Assembly: GCA_023897205.1 (NCBI GenBank)
Contig: JAHWDD010000002.1
Location: forward strand, 2,170,001 to 2,234,000
Direction: 5' to 3'
Length of the DNA stretch: 64,000 nt
Origin: Exophiala sp. HKRS030
Lineage: Eukaryota > Ascomycota > Eurotiomycetes > Chaetothyriales > Herpotrichiellaceae
The position numbers and the translations under genes are program-made. Of this stretch, positions 12,501 through 22,622 are shown one piece after another (positions within the stretch are counted from its first letter, which is position 1; each line of letters begins with the position of its first letter). A model generated the notes under the pieces. That model did no database searches, had not been told where the DNA came from, and saw only the letters and a program-made list of their open reading frames with translations.

Positions 12501-14017
12501 CATGGTATCGAGAGGTTCACGAGGAGATCAATAAATGACCCAGTAATCATTGTCGAAAAAGGTCTAATCAAAGGCGTACTTTCCGAAATGGTCAAAGAAT
12601 CCTGCAGGCCTGATTCAAATGCTGTTTCTTGTTCTTGTTCGATATTGGTAAAGGTATCTTCGTCGGATAAGACGCTGGCCGCTGAAATCAGATCTTCTGC
12701 AATGTTCTGCACATTATCGAGAGGATAGTGATTCTGAGCGATATATATATACTCGTGCTTTGCGGTTGTTTGCTGAATATAGCCGCTATCTCTCTGAATT
12801 CCTTCATGTCTTTTGCGATGTTTGCGGGCTGTGCCGCTATTAATATCACTAATAAGTAGGTATCGCACTGTGATTGTTGGTTTTTTGCCGTATGATGAAG
12901 ATTTGCCTTCCCTCCAAATGTGCGGTGATAAACCCACAACGCTCAGATCACATTCTTAACGGTAAAGTCTCCCTATCTAACCCTCTTATCACAGGGTTAT
13001 ATATAGGTCGCGACATAAGAATGCTGGGCTGTCAGCCTTAATGAGATGATAACACGCGGCAATATAGACGGCGCGGGCAAACTCAGTCGTCATCCATAGG
13101 CTCAAATCTCATTTCTTACTCTTAAGGAAGAGATGACAGCTTTTAGCGGGCGCTCTTTCCTCAGTTCCTTCTGAACAGCCTTCTTTTTAATTGGCGCAGG
13201 TGTAGATAGATATCTGTACTTGCTTGTTTCATGATCGGATATAGAGACATCTTGAGACGTAATGACGCCCAAGCTGCGCAGATACCCACAATCCGATCTT
13301 GTTGTTCTCGAAAATGTGCCTTTCCTCTGAGTTTTAATCGGTCGAGTGCCGCTGTGGAACGACCCGGGTCGTCTGCCGGGTAACGATATTTAAATATATA
13401 TATAACAATAGATCGAAATCGCACTTTGGTTTCTTCATTTTGTTCTTCGAATGTTTCAAAGCGCCCCACCCCGGGTGGCATTTCTGGTGAAGACCAGCAC
13501 ACCCGGTGAGCCTAGACAATTTTCTTTTTGTTATTTTATTAGTATCGTGGTCTCGAGAAAGATACCTTTCGGCAGGTATACACATCTCGGATGGTGTGTT
13601 CTCATTCGGACGCTGAGAATATCGAATTCGAACGAGACCGCCGATGGGATCGAGCACGGTATTGTGTGAGCACGTATGCATAGTCCGGTCTCCCTGGTTC
13701 GGGTATTTGAGAGTTCTCGGTCAAGAGGAGGAGAAGAAGAAGCCCGAGTTCGACAGAATCTCAGACAAGGTAAGGACGCTGTGGCGATAGGAAAGGCTTC
13801 AGGGGAAAAAAAGCCCCCTGCACAGGATATCAAATATGGTCCAACGTAGACTTTCTCTTGGTCGCCGAATGTAGTCTCCAAGAACTCGAGGAGTGGAGAA
13901 ATAAAGCAGAGGGTCTCTCGATGATATTGTACCGAGGAAAATAGGCTGCATCGTTTCGTGTCAGATCCATTTTTCGACCGCGTCGACTGAGATAAAGTAT
14001 GTGGGTGAAAGATCTCT
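9501..14017. other. gene-poor stretch, no intact gene recognised
   Basis: About 4.5 kb follow the HET gene. Open frames are short (largest about 157 codons on the minus strand at 12464-12937, with an acidic central part) and none shows a recognisable domain. Sequence character changes repeatedly, with AT-runs such as the TA repeat near 13391-13404. Together with the relics just downstream this looks like decayed DNA, but I could not assign the ancestors. Confidence 0.5.
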
Positions 14018-14177
14018 TCTGCAGAGGGTTGTTCAGTGGAGGTCTATTCTGCGGATGTCCGTTTGTTCAGCTGATGTTTGTTCCGCTGAGGTCAATTCAG
14101 TGGATGTCCGTTCAGCGGAGGTCCGTTCCGCTGAGGTCAATTCTGCGGAGGTCTTTTCAGCGGAGATCCGATTCAGA
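14018..14177. repeat. degenerate 15-bp tandem repeat, pentapeptide-repeat-like relic
   Basis: About ten 15-bp units follow the pattern TCwGyksAkGTCyrT in tandem. Two upstream units are out of register by a 4-nt TTGT insertion at 14063-14066. On the plus strand one frame reads SAEVR/SAEVN/SVDVR/SAEVF pentads. On the minus strand one frame reads TDLR, TDIH, IDLSG, TNIS pentads, which match the A(D/N)LxG pentapeptide-repeat consensus, but several units end in TGA where the consensus has Gly. The minus frame is therefore broken. Either this is a dead pentapeptide-repeat gene fragment or a minisatellite that mimics one. Confidence 0.7.
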
Positions 14178-14587
14178 TGTTAGAGGTGGACGGGCTAGGT
14201 GCCTCGGTATTTCCGGGCCTCCCATTCCCGCCGGATGATTTTTAGTTGGGCATTTCTCATTCCTTTTCTCCAGTGCCTCATTTCGGGGTTATGCCGCCAT
14301 ATCTCGGTGCAAGTGCTTCGTTGTGCGTATATGATCATAATTTTGTTGTTGCAAGACTTTGGATCCTCGAGGGTAGAACCAGTTCCACTTGATTAACACC
14401 ATATGTCGGATGCATCACCTTTGAACGTTTGACCAGAGATGGCAGAAGATAATTCCCTTCCTGCCTCTGTGGTCGTCGTTTCCACGAGAACGTTCCATGT
14501 GGTGCTCGCTGTATGATATTCGCCGTTCCGTTAGTAGAGAGAACCAGGTCATGCATGCATGCCTCTGGGAACATAAAAGTCGCTTAA

Positions 14588-14603
14588 ACACACACACACA
14601 CAC
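14588..14603. repeat. (AC)n microsatellite
   Basis: Eight uninterrupted AC dinucleotides in non-coding sequence. Confidence 0.9.
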
Positions 14604-15329
14604 GTCTTTGGAGAGACATGATCGCCCGTTATGTCTAGCATATACTATGCGATGATACTTAGATCCAGAAGATTCAGGTCCCGGAAGATGCAGGGCTGAA
14701 AGATGCAGAGGAGTAAGTATGGATCATTCCCCGTCAAAGCGAACAAGCCTTGGCGCCTGCCTTGGTCATATAAAGTAGCTCAAGAAAGGCATCTTTTGAC
14801 GCTCAGTGAATGTCATTGTGAGAGAGAGGGTTGGAGAGAAACTCACCTGGTGGTGCTGGTTGCAGGGTGGAGAGTAGCCCAAAGTCTTCGTTAATATCAA
14901 ATAGGAGTTTTTGCCCTCTAGGGCACCAGGAAGTCCCAATACTCTGGTTGACTGGCTGGCATGCACCGAGATCACACATATCGCTGGAATTAGAGTGTGG
15001 TATATATAATATGTATACCAATTAGGTGTCTCCGAGCAAAAGGAGATCCCAATTGTTCTGATGATTTCGCAAAAAGCCTGCCGGGCACATCAATCAGATC
15101 CAGTCATGAAGGCCGACTTGTCGTATCGATCTTCGCGCTTTGTTATGGGAATTTCGAGAGGGAAAGTGTGTCTACCGTTTGGGCGGGACAGTCCCAATAT
15201 CGGCGATGATGATCCTCTTTTGGAATAAAATTGGCGCCGATAGAGGCGTCGTCCAGTAGGTCCACTGTCCCATCGTAGATGAAAAATGATGCCTTTTGCT
15301 GGGGTGTCTGATGAGTTCCGAGTGACCAG

Positions 15330-15830
15330 TATCTGGTCGTGCCATCGTCCTAAAACCTTGCATCTGCTATTCTTCTTTGCGATTTCATTCAACAATGGTT
15401 CAGCTCATCGTTGCGGGACCCTTTCAGCGACTGTCGATGTCTCTCGTGGCTCACAAGCAAAACTCCGCCATTCTCCTCCCTATTCTCGACGGTGTCGTGG
15501 CCAGGACCGAGTGTCCCAGGATCTCGACCTTCAGCCTTCTCAGTCCAGGGGGATTCCAACGGGCGAAACTCTCGGACCCAATTGGACAGTCTAGCAGAGA
15601 TGCCGGGCAGACAATCACGGCCAACAGCTTTTTTGATCTGTAGCATCGAGAAGAAGGTTGTTGTTCCCGCCGCATGTTGGTGACAATCGCGTTCATCAGA
15701 AGGATCACGGCCAGGGGTCTTTCCGCAGCCCATGGGGAGTGACACCACCGCGCCAAGGGTCCGGCGACATGACGAGCTCGCGCCATAGGTCACGAGAGGC
15801 CTCCTCCTGGTGAGGGTAAATTCCAGCTCC
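15330..15830 (-). pseudogene. remnant of an SNF2-type helicase ATPase domain
   Basis: Pieces of a helicase ATP-binding domain occur in order on the minus strand but in different frames. First comes IYPHQEEASRDLWRELV (about 15780-15830). Next is a Walker A-like PMGCGKTP (about 15714-15735). Then ILLMNAIVTNMRREQQ, and the motif Ia block VIVCPASLLD followed, after a 5-nt disruption, by NWVREF in one frame and FARWNPPG in another (about 15540-15640). Further fragments resembling LLNEIAKKNSR...VLGRWHD follow. In SNF2 ATPases these elements form one continuous domain. No frame spans them and stops intervene, so this is a decayed fragment. The exact SNF2 subfamily cannot be told. The rest of the gene is not visible up- or downstream. 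Confidence 0.6.
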
Positions 15831-16307
15831 TGTGACAGAAGGTAGTTTAGGAGGACCTTGACATGAAGCAATATCGCCTCCCTGCTGCGTGATGAAGAGG
15901 TGTATCTTGTTGAAACGACGCGCAAAATGGCGCACGTCCTGCTGTCGGTCGCACAGTGTCTGGCTGATCGGTTTGATCGTGACATTGTCGAGTGTGATAT
16001 AGTTATGCACCATGCGGAGTGATCTGTCAGATTTGCATGAATATGTGGTTTCGAGGTCATGCCGCGATATATATATATACATATAGTATTGGTACCGATT
16101 AATACCATTGGCAAATACCTCTGCCAGAGATCGTCGTGTTGTTCACTGAAGGTCGACGAGTGCCGAAAGGAAGATTTCTCACCTTGGTTGCCAAAGTGTG
16201 CGCATACTGCAGTACCGGCGGAGTACTCCTGCCAGAGCTTCGGCTCTCGATGCCCCTGGTGTATTGACCGTTGGTACTACACTAATCAATCTCTGGTCAG
16301 TACGGCC

Positions 16308-18696
16308 TCAGCGTGCAGAATCTAGATCGACAGTATCGTCCAAAGGCAACTCGGCGGCCCATTCCCAGTCTGGAAACACGTCAAAGGGATCGACGTCGAG
16401 CATCGCGGGCTGGAGCGTTGAGATATTGCGCGCCGAAGGAGTTGCTGAAAAGTCTGGTTGAAGACCACCGGGTGGAAGGTTTGTGAAGAGTGAGGCGGGT
16501 GTCCATGATAAGCCAACGGGCGGCGGCTGGTCTGCTGTGGATTGTATCGCTGTTTCATCGTCGTCAGCCTTGTATGGGTTCGCTTTCCAGTGACCGAAAG
16601 TTGCTCTCCAGTGCCACAGTGTATCGAAGACAACGCTCGTAAACTAGTCAAAAGCAGCCAAGAACTGTCAGTCATATACGTGCTCCCGCCAGTACTCCGT
16701 ATGTGATGATGTACAAAAATCTCAGTCAGACTCACCAGTCGACTTCTCAGTCGCAACCGATCTCCTACCATTGTCCCATCATTTTTGCGGAACATGCCAT
16801 CATTTGCCCAGAGCTGAGACAAGATGATGGTACCTCTTGAATCCAGATCGTTGTTTTCAGCGGACCGCTTTTTGCAAAACTTGATGGCTTTGAAGTAGGC
16901 GTTTTCACCATGCGCCGGATCCACATGAGTCCGAAGTTCGCTCCGTGTGATCCTGAGGATGCTCATTGCCGCCATAAGAACCATCATGTAGAGCCAGTGG
17001 GTCGAATAGAGAATGAATTCGTTGACAAGGTCAAACTCGTGTATCATGTCGAGCACGTTGCAGGACAGAGTGTAAAGCTGGACGAGTCCTGCCGTCCGTG
17101 CCGTGTCCGGTGCCGCAAAAAAGTGAAATGCTCTGATGGCCAATCGGGTGCAAATCTGCACAATAACATCTGGAGAAATCATCAGCAACAGTACCACTAA
17201 TCCTGACACATCAAAAGCAGTCGAGTCGACGTACCAAGCCCTACGTCGGCGGTAGGGACTAGTTCTCTGACCTGTGTATCAAAAATGTCGATGAGAGAGT
17301 TCAATGGTCGTCCGCAATCTGGGTCCAAGAGTTGGGTGCTTTGGGCGATGGTTCGGATTGCGTCAGTCTGTACTTTATGAAGTTTGTAACGATAGAGTAA
17401 CGAAGACGATAGATTGTGCTCGAGGAGCAGATTGGAGTCAACGGTGTTGTTGTATTCGGCGACGGACCAGCAGGGAAAGCCCTTGATCAGATTCGTGCTA
17501 AGAAGGCAAAGATGTTAACTTGACACAGGCACGACTCGCACTTCAAGTACCAGGTGTAGAACTTACTTCTGGAAAACGATGACACAGTGAACCCACAGAC
17601 GAAAGCGCAAAGACACCTTACTGTCTGCAGCGTTGATGTTTTGACGCGAGTAGTCTTGCTCGCGGCCAAATATGTGGAGGCCATTCTGTACCGCGAGTTG
17701 CATGGCGATCCCGGCGAGCGGATGTGAGGAATCATGGAACATTGTGTTTTGGGGGATTGGCCACAAGCATAGAATCAAGACGGCTTCAATCGACGGAATC
17801 GAGTTTGTATGGGAAAAGAGCGTCCCCAGAGCAATCTGTAGGACTTGCGACACCACTCGCTGAAAGAGCGTTGGATCTTGAGTGTATCTGCGAGCCCCCG
17901 TTGCCACGATTGACCAGAAAAGAAAGGGAGATTGTTCGTAGTATTCCTCGGGTGATACGTTGGGATCGAACAAGCCCGGGATGAAGGGCTCATAATGTAG
18001 GAAAAAGCTGCTCCGTGTTGGCCAAACAGCGCCCGTGGTGAATCGCGGGAGAATACTCACAGTCTGAAACAATCATGAATTTTGCGTGTGTGAATTTGTT
18101 CCAGTTGCAATGTAGGCGTAGTCACTTGAAACCCGTTCGTTACTGATCTCGGGACACTCGGTAGATCGATCAGTTGTGCTATGTGACCGTCCCCCGGGTT
18201 GCTTAACATGGGAGGATGTGAGACCGGAGCGCCGCCGTCACGACCCGTTTGAGAGCCGGAATGCAAATGCGACACCGGAGCAGCGCCTCCTTGGGTTTGC
18301 GGAGAGACGGTCACGGCACTGTTTTCAGTCGAGAAAGAGGCAGGGTGAGTGCTGGTCCGTAGCTGCTCCTGAAGGCTTGCATTTTCTCGAACCAGCTGTG
18401 CTTTTCTGTTGGGCGATTGAGTGATGAACACATTGGAAAGGATCGGCCTCATCGAGGCAACAAGACGTACGTTTTTCGTTGGCTCCTCTGGATGCCACGA
18501 GAAAACTCACAAGAGAGATTCTTCTTTCTGCAGCGTGTGCATGGTCTCAGGTAATCATCCCGCGCATCGCATTTAAGCTGCCACGAGGATCAACTTGTTA
18601 GTACGGTATCTTGCAAATCACAAAAAGCCAATTCATTCACACCTTCTGGATCCGACATTCGGTACATGATCGCACTCTCCCCAAGCCCTCGGCCAT
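16308..18696 (-). CDS. Zn2Cys6 fungal transcription factor
   Basis: Seven exons are read (18643-18696, 18471-18577, 18061-18405, 17567-18007, 17235-17497, 16736-17169, 16308-16643). All phases agree and give 659 aa. The binuclear zinc cluster is split by intron 1 and is canonical, CX2CX6CX9CX2CX6C, starting at residue 11 (CTECRIQK then LKCDARDDYLRPCTRCRKK). A short coiled-coil-like linker follows (KAQLVRENASLQEQL), then a Ser/Pro-rich region and a fungal-specific transcription factor (middle homology) domain beginning IHDCFRLFFLHYEPFIPGLF. The C-terminus is acidic with Trp/Phe (DVFPDWEWAAELPLDD), typical of an activation segment. It is nuclear by family. It lies 410 bp downstream of an MFS transporter on the same strand, so it may regulate that transporter and the YrdC-like gene beyond it; that is inference from proximity. 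Confidence 0.93.
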
Positions 18697-19105
18697 AGTC
18701 TGGGACTTACTGGCCAAGCGCTAGCCCACCAAGTGATGCATCAGGACTTCGTCGGCAGGTGAGTAAGCATGATGGGAGACTTCGAGTAATGTGAAGTCGG
18801 GGGTTTTGGGATGAAGGAGGATTTGGAATTCTGTGGGGGTGGAACAAGGTCTTTATATACTAGTAATTATGGAGGGGCAATTAGTGCCTGAAGGTCTCGG
18901 CGCAGAATCGCCAATGACTGAGGAGAGTTGCTTGAAGCATTCCTAGTCTTATTTCCCTCAAACTACATTGGTTCCCTGCCAATTCAACTTGATGACCAGC
19001 TGATTACCAGTCCTAGGTAATACTACTGGTCATCCCACGATACCCGTTCGCACAACGTCCTAGAAAGATTCTGCCTATGCTATGTCTACCAGTACTGGCC
19101 GAATA

Positions 19106-20842
19106 CTACAAAGGATATCGAAAATCGGGATGATAATCGCATAGCTCTTCGTAAGCCTTGTCGGAATCAGGATTATGCTCGCCCCGTGCGAGAAAGTCTT
19201 GAGCGAGTAGATCTCGCCTCCTATTCTCCCTCTTCATCATGAGATAGGCGACCACAGCTGCAATGACACCCAGAAAGTTAAGGCCCAGTAAAATGCCATG
19301 ACCTTTGAAGTAGCGTGGTGGGTTGTCGTAGATTTGGGTCGCGATGATGCTGTAGCATTGCGTAAATACCTGGGCGACTGCCCAAGCGGTGCTTTTCTTG
19401 GTGTAGCCGCCGTGGCTGTTCAAAGCCCAGGTGGCGCAGACTACAATGGCCGGATAACATCCTGCAGCAATCAAAGAACAGCCGACGACGAGGGCGACCT
19501 TGTTGGTGGTGGCCAATACAACAACGAATCCAATCAGTGTTGTGCTCATGCAGATCAGGAAGGGTATAGCTCTCTTGTTTCTGCGATCAGCCAAAATAGA
19601 GACGGTCGGCACCGTGACCGTGGCAAAGGCATAAGGAATGATGCTATACAGCTGGGTGTCCACTGTCACACTGTCAGCGCTTGATGAGGGACTCTTGAAG
19701 GGATTAAAAACTTACATGGAGAGAAACCGAATTGACGGATAAATGTGGGTAGGAAAGATCCAAAGGCAGCGACATCGAGAGACGCAGCGGCAAGGGCCAG
19801 CGCAAAGAGCCAGGTCTTCGGATCTTTCAGCGCCCACCACGCTTGGAACATGCGCGGTTTGGCATCCGGCGTGTTACGAGCAGCAATCGTTCGGTCGAGG
19901 ATGAGTTGTCGTTCTTGCGGATCTCGGAAGAGAATGCTGCCTTTGTGTGCCACCGTCTCTGGAAGTTTGGGCAAGAATGAGAGGACAAGGATTCCCCAAG
20001 CGATGGTGAGGACACCCTCGATCAAAAAAAACCATTCCCATGAAGTTCTTCCGAGCTTGTTGTCCAGATTTCGTTGCACTCCGTACGCAATCAGTCCGCT
20101 GGTGGCTCCGGCCACAGGTGTCGCGAGAAAGTAAAAGGCTAGGCTCAATTAGCTGAGGCGAAGGACCTGAGGTCATAGGATAGGTACCGGCGCGGGTTGT
20201 GACCTCCTCTCGTCGATACCACAGAGTGAGAAAGAGGAAACCAGTCTGTATGGTGGCTTCAGAAAGCCCAAGGAGAAGTCGAATGACCATGATGGGTGCG
20301 TAGGTTCTGACGGCTGTCATGGAGGTCGCAAGGACACCGAACATGATGACTGCAACACCATAGACCCAATTTGGAGGAAAGAGACGTAGCGCTAGTGCCG
20401 CGGGGAGCTCGAACACCAGATATCCAACAACTGGACTTGTGTTAGTGGTCGGTCCAGCTGGGGGAGAAGGCACCCTGCGCGGGAGTGCACCTACAAAACA
20501 TCATCAAGCAGTTATAGAACTGGCTGCCGGACAAGTGAAGGTCGGACTGAAATCCCATGATTCGAGCATTTCCGAGAGCACCGCGGTCCTTTGAGAGGGA
20601 ACGTCCAGTTAGCCATTGAACATATTGACGAGCCATGGAGAACGTACGAGGTAGGCAAACCAGTAGCAGCCAAAGAGCAGCAAGACAATTGAGAGGTCCT
20701 GCTTTAACAAGAGGCTCTTCTCCTTTTTGCTCTTATGCTGTGTCGCATCTGAAACTTCCACCTCCTTGTGGACAGATTCGGCCTCGATGGCGCCTTCCTT
20801 CTGCGAAGGAGTAGCACTGATGTCTCTTGGGATAGATTCCAT
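19106..20842 (-). CDS. MFS transporter, anion:cation symporter (allantoate/nicotinate permease-like) family
   Basis: Five exons are read (20648-20842, 20491-20588, 20188-20435, 19716-20138, 19106-19662), in phase, giving 506 aa. It is a plasma-membrane transporter with about 12 predicted helices. Family marks include the first helix ending WFAYL directly before DRGALGNARIMG, where most members have LDR(T/S)N(I/L)GNA. The second half of the domain contains SWEWFFLIEGVLTIAWG, and the family ending YHPDFRYPL is present. This subfamily (Dal5/Tna1/Thi73-like) carries organic anions such as allantoate, nicotinate, vitamins or small dipeptides. The substrate here cannot be told. The second intron has a short branch-to-acceptor distance (CTAAC then ACAAG). 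An in-frame codon upstream at 20893 could extend the N-terminus by 17 residues. Its same-strand neighbours are a Zn2Cys6 factor downstream and a YrdC-like gene upstream. Confidence 0.92.
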
Positions 20843-21806
20843 CGTGTCGTGAAGTTGTTTCGCCTGGGGTGTGCATGGACGGGGGGTTCCCATCTGGTCT
20901 TATAGTTGTCGCCCATCCTGGGTCATACCACTCCTGATTGTGATTACGCTGTCGAATTTTTCCAGGAAATCGGCAACCCACGAGGTCCAGGATGGCTGGA
21001 AGAAGTCCAAAGTCCCTGGTATGGGGTTTCCTTGTGGGGAAACTTTGGGGAGCCCGGACCACTGTAAAGTCCAGAAATCGGCACTTGGGTGGATGGCCCT
21101 GAACAGTAACCTATGTAAGCTGGCTTCAAGTCCGAAATATCGGCATTGCGGAGGCGAATGTGTTTCAAGAGGCGGCAATCTGGGCACTGGCTTCAGGGGT
21201 GCCTACTTGACTCTCTGTGAATGTGCAACATAGTAATTCGTTATTCCAATATGATTAAAGTCTCCGATTTTATGGCCACGAGGTCCCTAGGTATTCAGTA
21301 AAGGGCCGTGAGACCCTCGCTACAGGGGTCTTGGTGATTGATTTGACACGAAGAATCACTGATCTAATTGCCAGGGCAACTTGTTGTTCGTCTGTGGACC
21401 CTCGAGTGAAGTGTTGTTCACCGTACTGATACTCACTCTCTTGGTTGCATCTTTGGCGGGATCGAGGTTCCAACGGAAAGGTAAGGTGACTTGGTCTCGA
21501 ACAGTCTTCCATGTCCGCAGCGGCTCATTGCAATATCTCCCGGGCTGCTTTAACCAACTTGTTCTGCGACTCATAGATTGGGACACTCCCAAGTTTTCAA
21601 GATATCGTGTTGAATACTAGGTCGAACAAGTAACGGCCGTCAATATCGAGAGATTTGCAGGGCAGGAGACTGGACTTATTCTGTGTATCGACAGTGATAC
21701 GGAGAGATAACGAGACGACACATCGGAGAATGGATGACATTTATCTGACCACAAAAGGTCTAGTTTGATATTGGAGCATGAGCCATAGTTCGAACCCCAT
21801 CATTGT
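20843..21806. other. intergenic, no gene seen
   Basis: About 960 bp lie between the transporter start and the YrdC-like stop. Nothing recognisable was found; open frames are short and differ on every strand. Confidence 0.5.
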
Positions 21807-22622
21807 CTAGCTCGCCACTAGTCTTTCCAGCGAGGCCAACGGTGGGAGGTTCTTAAGATGTCCATGGGGGAGTGCCTCCTTCCCTGGATCGTTGGGAATA
21901 TCAATGTTCCAAAAGCGCTTCATATGGTCCTTGATCACATCGTAGCAAACTCCGATCCGTACGATTTCTGGCTTTGGCCCACTGAAATCGATCATCGTCG
22001 AACTCCTCCCGTGGTATCCAAATTTGACAAGCCCATAATCGATCACAACATCTGCAATATCAAGAATCTCCTTGGGAATGTCGTCGGCGACGTACTTGGT
22101 CCCTAGTGCAGTAAGTTAGTCTTGTGGTGGTCGAGATGGAGATACCGGGTAAAGTGTACCTGTGCCTGAGATATTCGCCGAACTGCCCAACAAGGGGAGC
22201 TTAGCCTCCATCATGAGGCTGGCAATCTCATCCTGGAGCGATCCAGCATTGATCAACATGGCAAGTGTACCATCGACAGTCAGTGCCTCCAGAGTGGATG
22301 GGTCGAGATCCTTGAACATGGGGTTTGATGAGTCGTATTTGGCGATAACGGCTAGAGGTAGGTCGAAGTCCTGGGTCAAACATCGAACGATCTCTTCATC
22401 TTCGGGCTTCATGATGTGAAGGGCTTTATGGAGGGCATAGTTTCCGCCCATGGCGTGTCGTTTGTGTGTACCTCTCTTTTTGGTTGAGAACATCTTTTCC
22501 AGTGAAGCAGTGGTAGAGCTGGCAAGTGCATAACCCATGGTCGAAGGAATGATAGCAATTCCCCCAGCTTTCAGCACATCTACCACCCTTCTCGCATCCG
22601 CCTTGATATCTGGGGCACCCAT
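21807..22622 (-). CDS. YrdC/Sua5-like domain protein
   Basis: Two exons are read (22160-22622 and 21807-22102; donor GTACAC, acceptor CACTAG), giving 252 aa. The fold is recognisable from the early block VVDVLKAGGIAIIPSTMGYAL, which matches the YrdC pattern of a Gly-rich turn followed by P-[ST]-x-T-x-Y-[AG]-L. A basic stretch STKKRGTHKRHAMGG follows, where YrdC proteins bind nucleotide, and then LPLLGSSANISGTGT, the SSAN motif. Canonical Sua5/YrdC makes threonylcarbamoyl-AMP for tRNA t6A37. This protein lacks the C-terminal Sua5 domain and the KR motif is divergent, so it may be a paralogue with another carbamoylation role. ATG 22622 is chosen because the frame upstream has only a TTG; an extra 5' exon ending near 22691 remains possible. 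It lies on the same strand as the transporter and Zn2Cys6 regulator. Confidence 0.83.

Noticed and set aside
12464..12937. 157-codon minus-strand frame
   Set aside because: Partly acidic and protein-like at the C-terminal end, but there is no domain, no conserved start context and no clear introns; kept out of the gene list.
21779..21810. tRNA-like B-box (AGTTCGAACCCC)
   Set aside because: Flanking bases do not pair as a T-arm, and no acceptor or anticodon stem could be folded around it.
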